Source: Spirulina subsalsa PCC 9445 (GTDB lineage: Bacteria; Cyanobacteriota; Cyanobacteriia; Cyanobacteriales; Spirulinaceae). Taken from it: a stretch of 64,000 nucleotides of DNA. Below the pieces are notes generated by a model, which was not told where the DNA came from, did no database searches, and saw only the letters and a program-made list of their open reading frames with translations. The translations under genes were made by a program, and so were the position numbers. Below are positions 63,848-64,000 of this stretch, in pieces. The stretch is from NCBI RefSeq assembly GCF_000314005.1, contig NZ_JH980292.1:4066121-4130120 (forward strand), given 5' to 3'. Positions within the stretch are counted from its first letter, which is position 1. The number at the start of each line of letters is the position of its first letter.

Positions 63848-63912
63848 AAACGCACTCCCCACCCGCGTTCCGCGAGATGGGGGAGTGCGTCCCTAGTTTT
63901 GTTCAAGTCAAT
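63848..63912. repeat. Hairpin repeat, copy 3 (GCACTCCCC ... GGGGGAGTGCGTC)
   Basis: Arms CGCACTCCCCACCCGCG and CGAGATGGGGGAGTGCG with the same tttTGTTCAA flank as copies 1 and 2 at 28772 and 31286. The remaining sequence from 63724 to the window end has no supported gene. Confidence 0.72.
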
Positions 63913-64000
63913 TCTGGGGTACTCATCCAGAAAGGGGGCGACTTCGGGGGTCTTTCACAAAATCTTCTTTCAAGAAAAAACAGTTACAGGAAACACTACC

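Overview
This is cyanobacterial chromosome. It carries psbB and psbT for photosystem II, a CruA-type lycopene cyclase, an ABA4-like protein, phytol kinase, a PCP-reductase-family protein, Tab2 and DUF1350 proteins, a lumenal pentapeptide protein, and very many GCGATCGC (HIP1) octamers. The genus cannot be fixed from the window. The abundance of intergenic repeats built from gggagtc / ggggagcag units and the many toxin-antitoxin remnants suit a large, filamentous-type genome (inference).

Layout. 1-12 kb is mostly housekeeping: an HtrA protease cut by the window edge, a secreted unknown, Tab2, GDP-mannose dehydratase, an SGNH hydrolase, a DUF2555-type protein, coaBC, a YqgF-like nuclease, an SLH protein and ppk. 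12-20.4 kb is an accessory island: an AT-rich lipase-like protein, Uma2, a Panacea toxin-antitoxin pair next to a beheaded pdxJ, a frameshifted DUF4926 gene, an IS200/IS605-type MITE that supplies the end of a STAND NTPase gene, a RelBE/ParE-type pair and a clpB 3' scrap. 20.5-39.6 kb is again core: a degenerate sigma-54-activator-like AAA+ domain fused to a membrane Fe-S protein, a UbiH-type hydroxylase, a coiled-coil/EamA fusion, psbB-psbT, nrdR-pnuC-nadR, rpsA, a carboxyl-terminal protease, folD, a Uma2 cassette and purB. 39.6-43.6 kb is an AT-rich cassette: a tRNA-guanine-transglycosylase-like enzyme with an archaeosine-synthase-like C-terminus, a broken small ORF, a DUF262 protein and a HEPN protein interrupted by TGA. 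43.7-50.3 kb holds DUF1350, ligA, tRNA-Pro, lipA, a pentapeptide protein, cca and a rhodanese. 50.3-55 kb is repeat and transposon rich, including a complete TnpB element that splits a DUF4926 gene. 55-64 kb holds a membrane GTPase, a second HtrA-like protease, an SDR, a retropepsin-like protein, cruA, aroF and an unknown gene.

The strongest regulatory signal is the aroF leader (62.87-63.17 kb). It contains a 19-residue peptide with seven Trp/Phe/Tyr residues, followed by three complementary arms forming mutually exclusive antiterminator and terminator hairpins, so it reads as a ribosome-mediated attenuator of DAHP synthase. Upstream of it sits a second intrinsic terminator whose 5' arm overlaps an 11-bp closed stem of unassigned type. 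The best candidate for an undescribed system is the TGT-like/DUF262/HEPN cassette at 39.6-43.6 kb, which looks like a base-modification plus nuclease locus but is partly decayed.

An AGGGTCTGCTGAATAA-bounded repeat family sits directly at the stop codons of many genes, and an IS200/IS605-type MITE has reshaped one gene end (STAND) and one gene start (gloA). All calls come from reading the sequence; no database search was possible.
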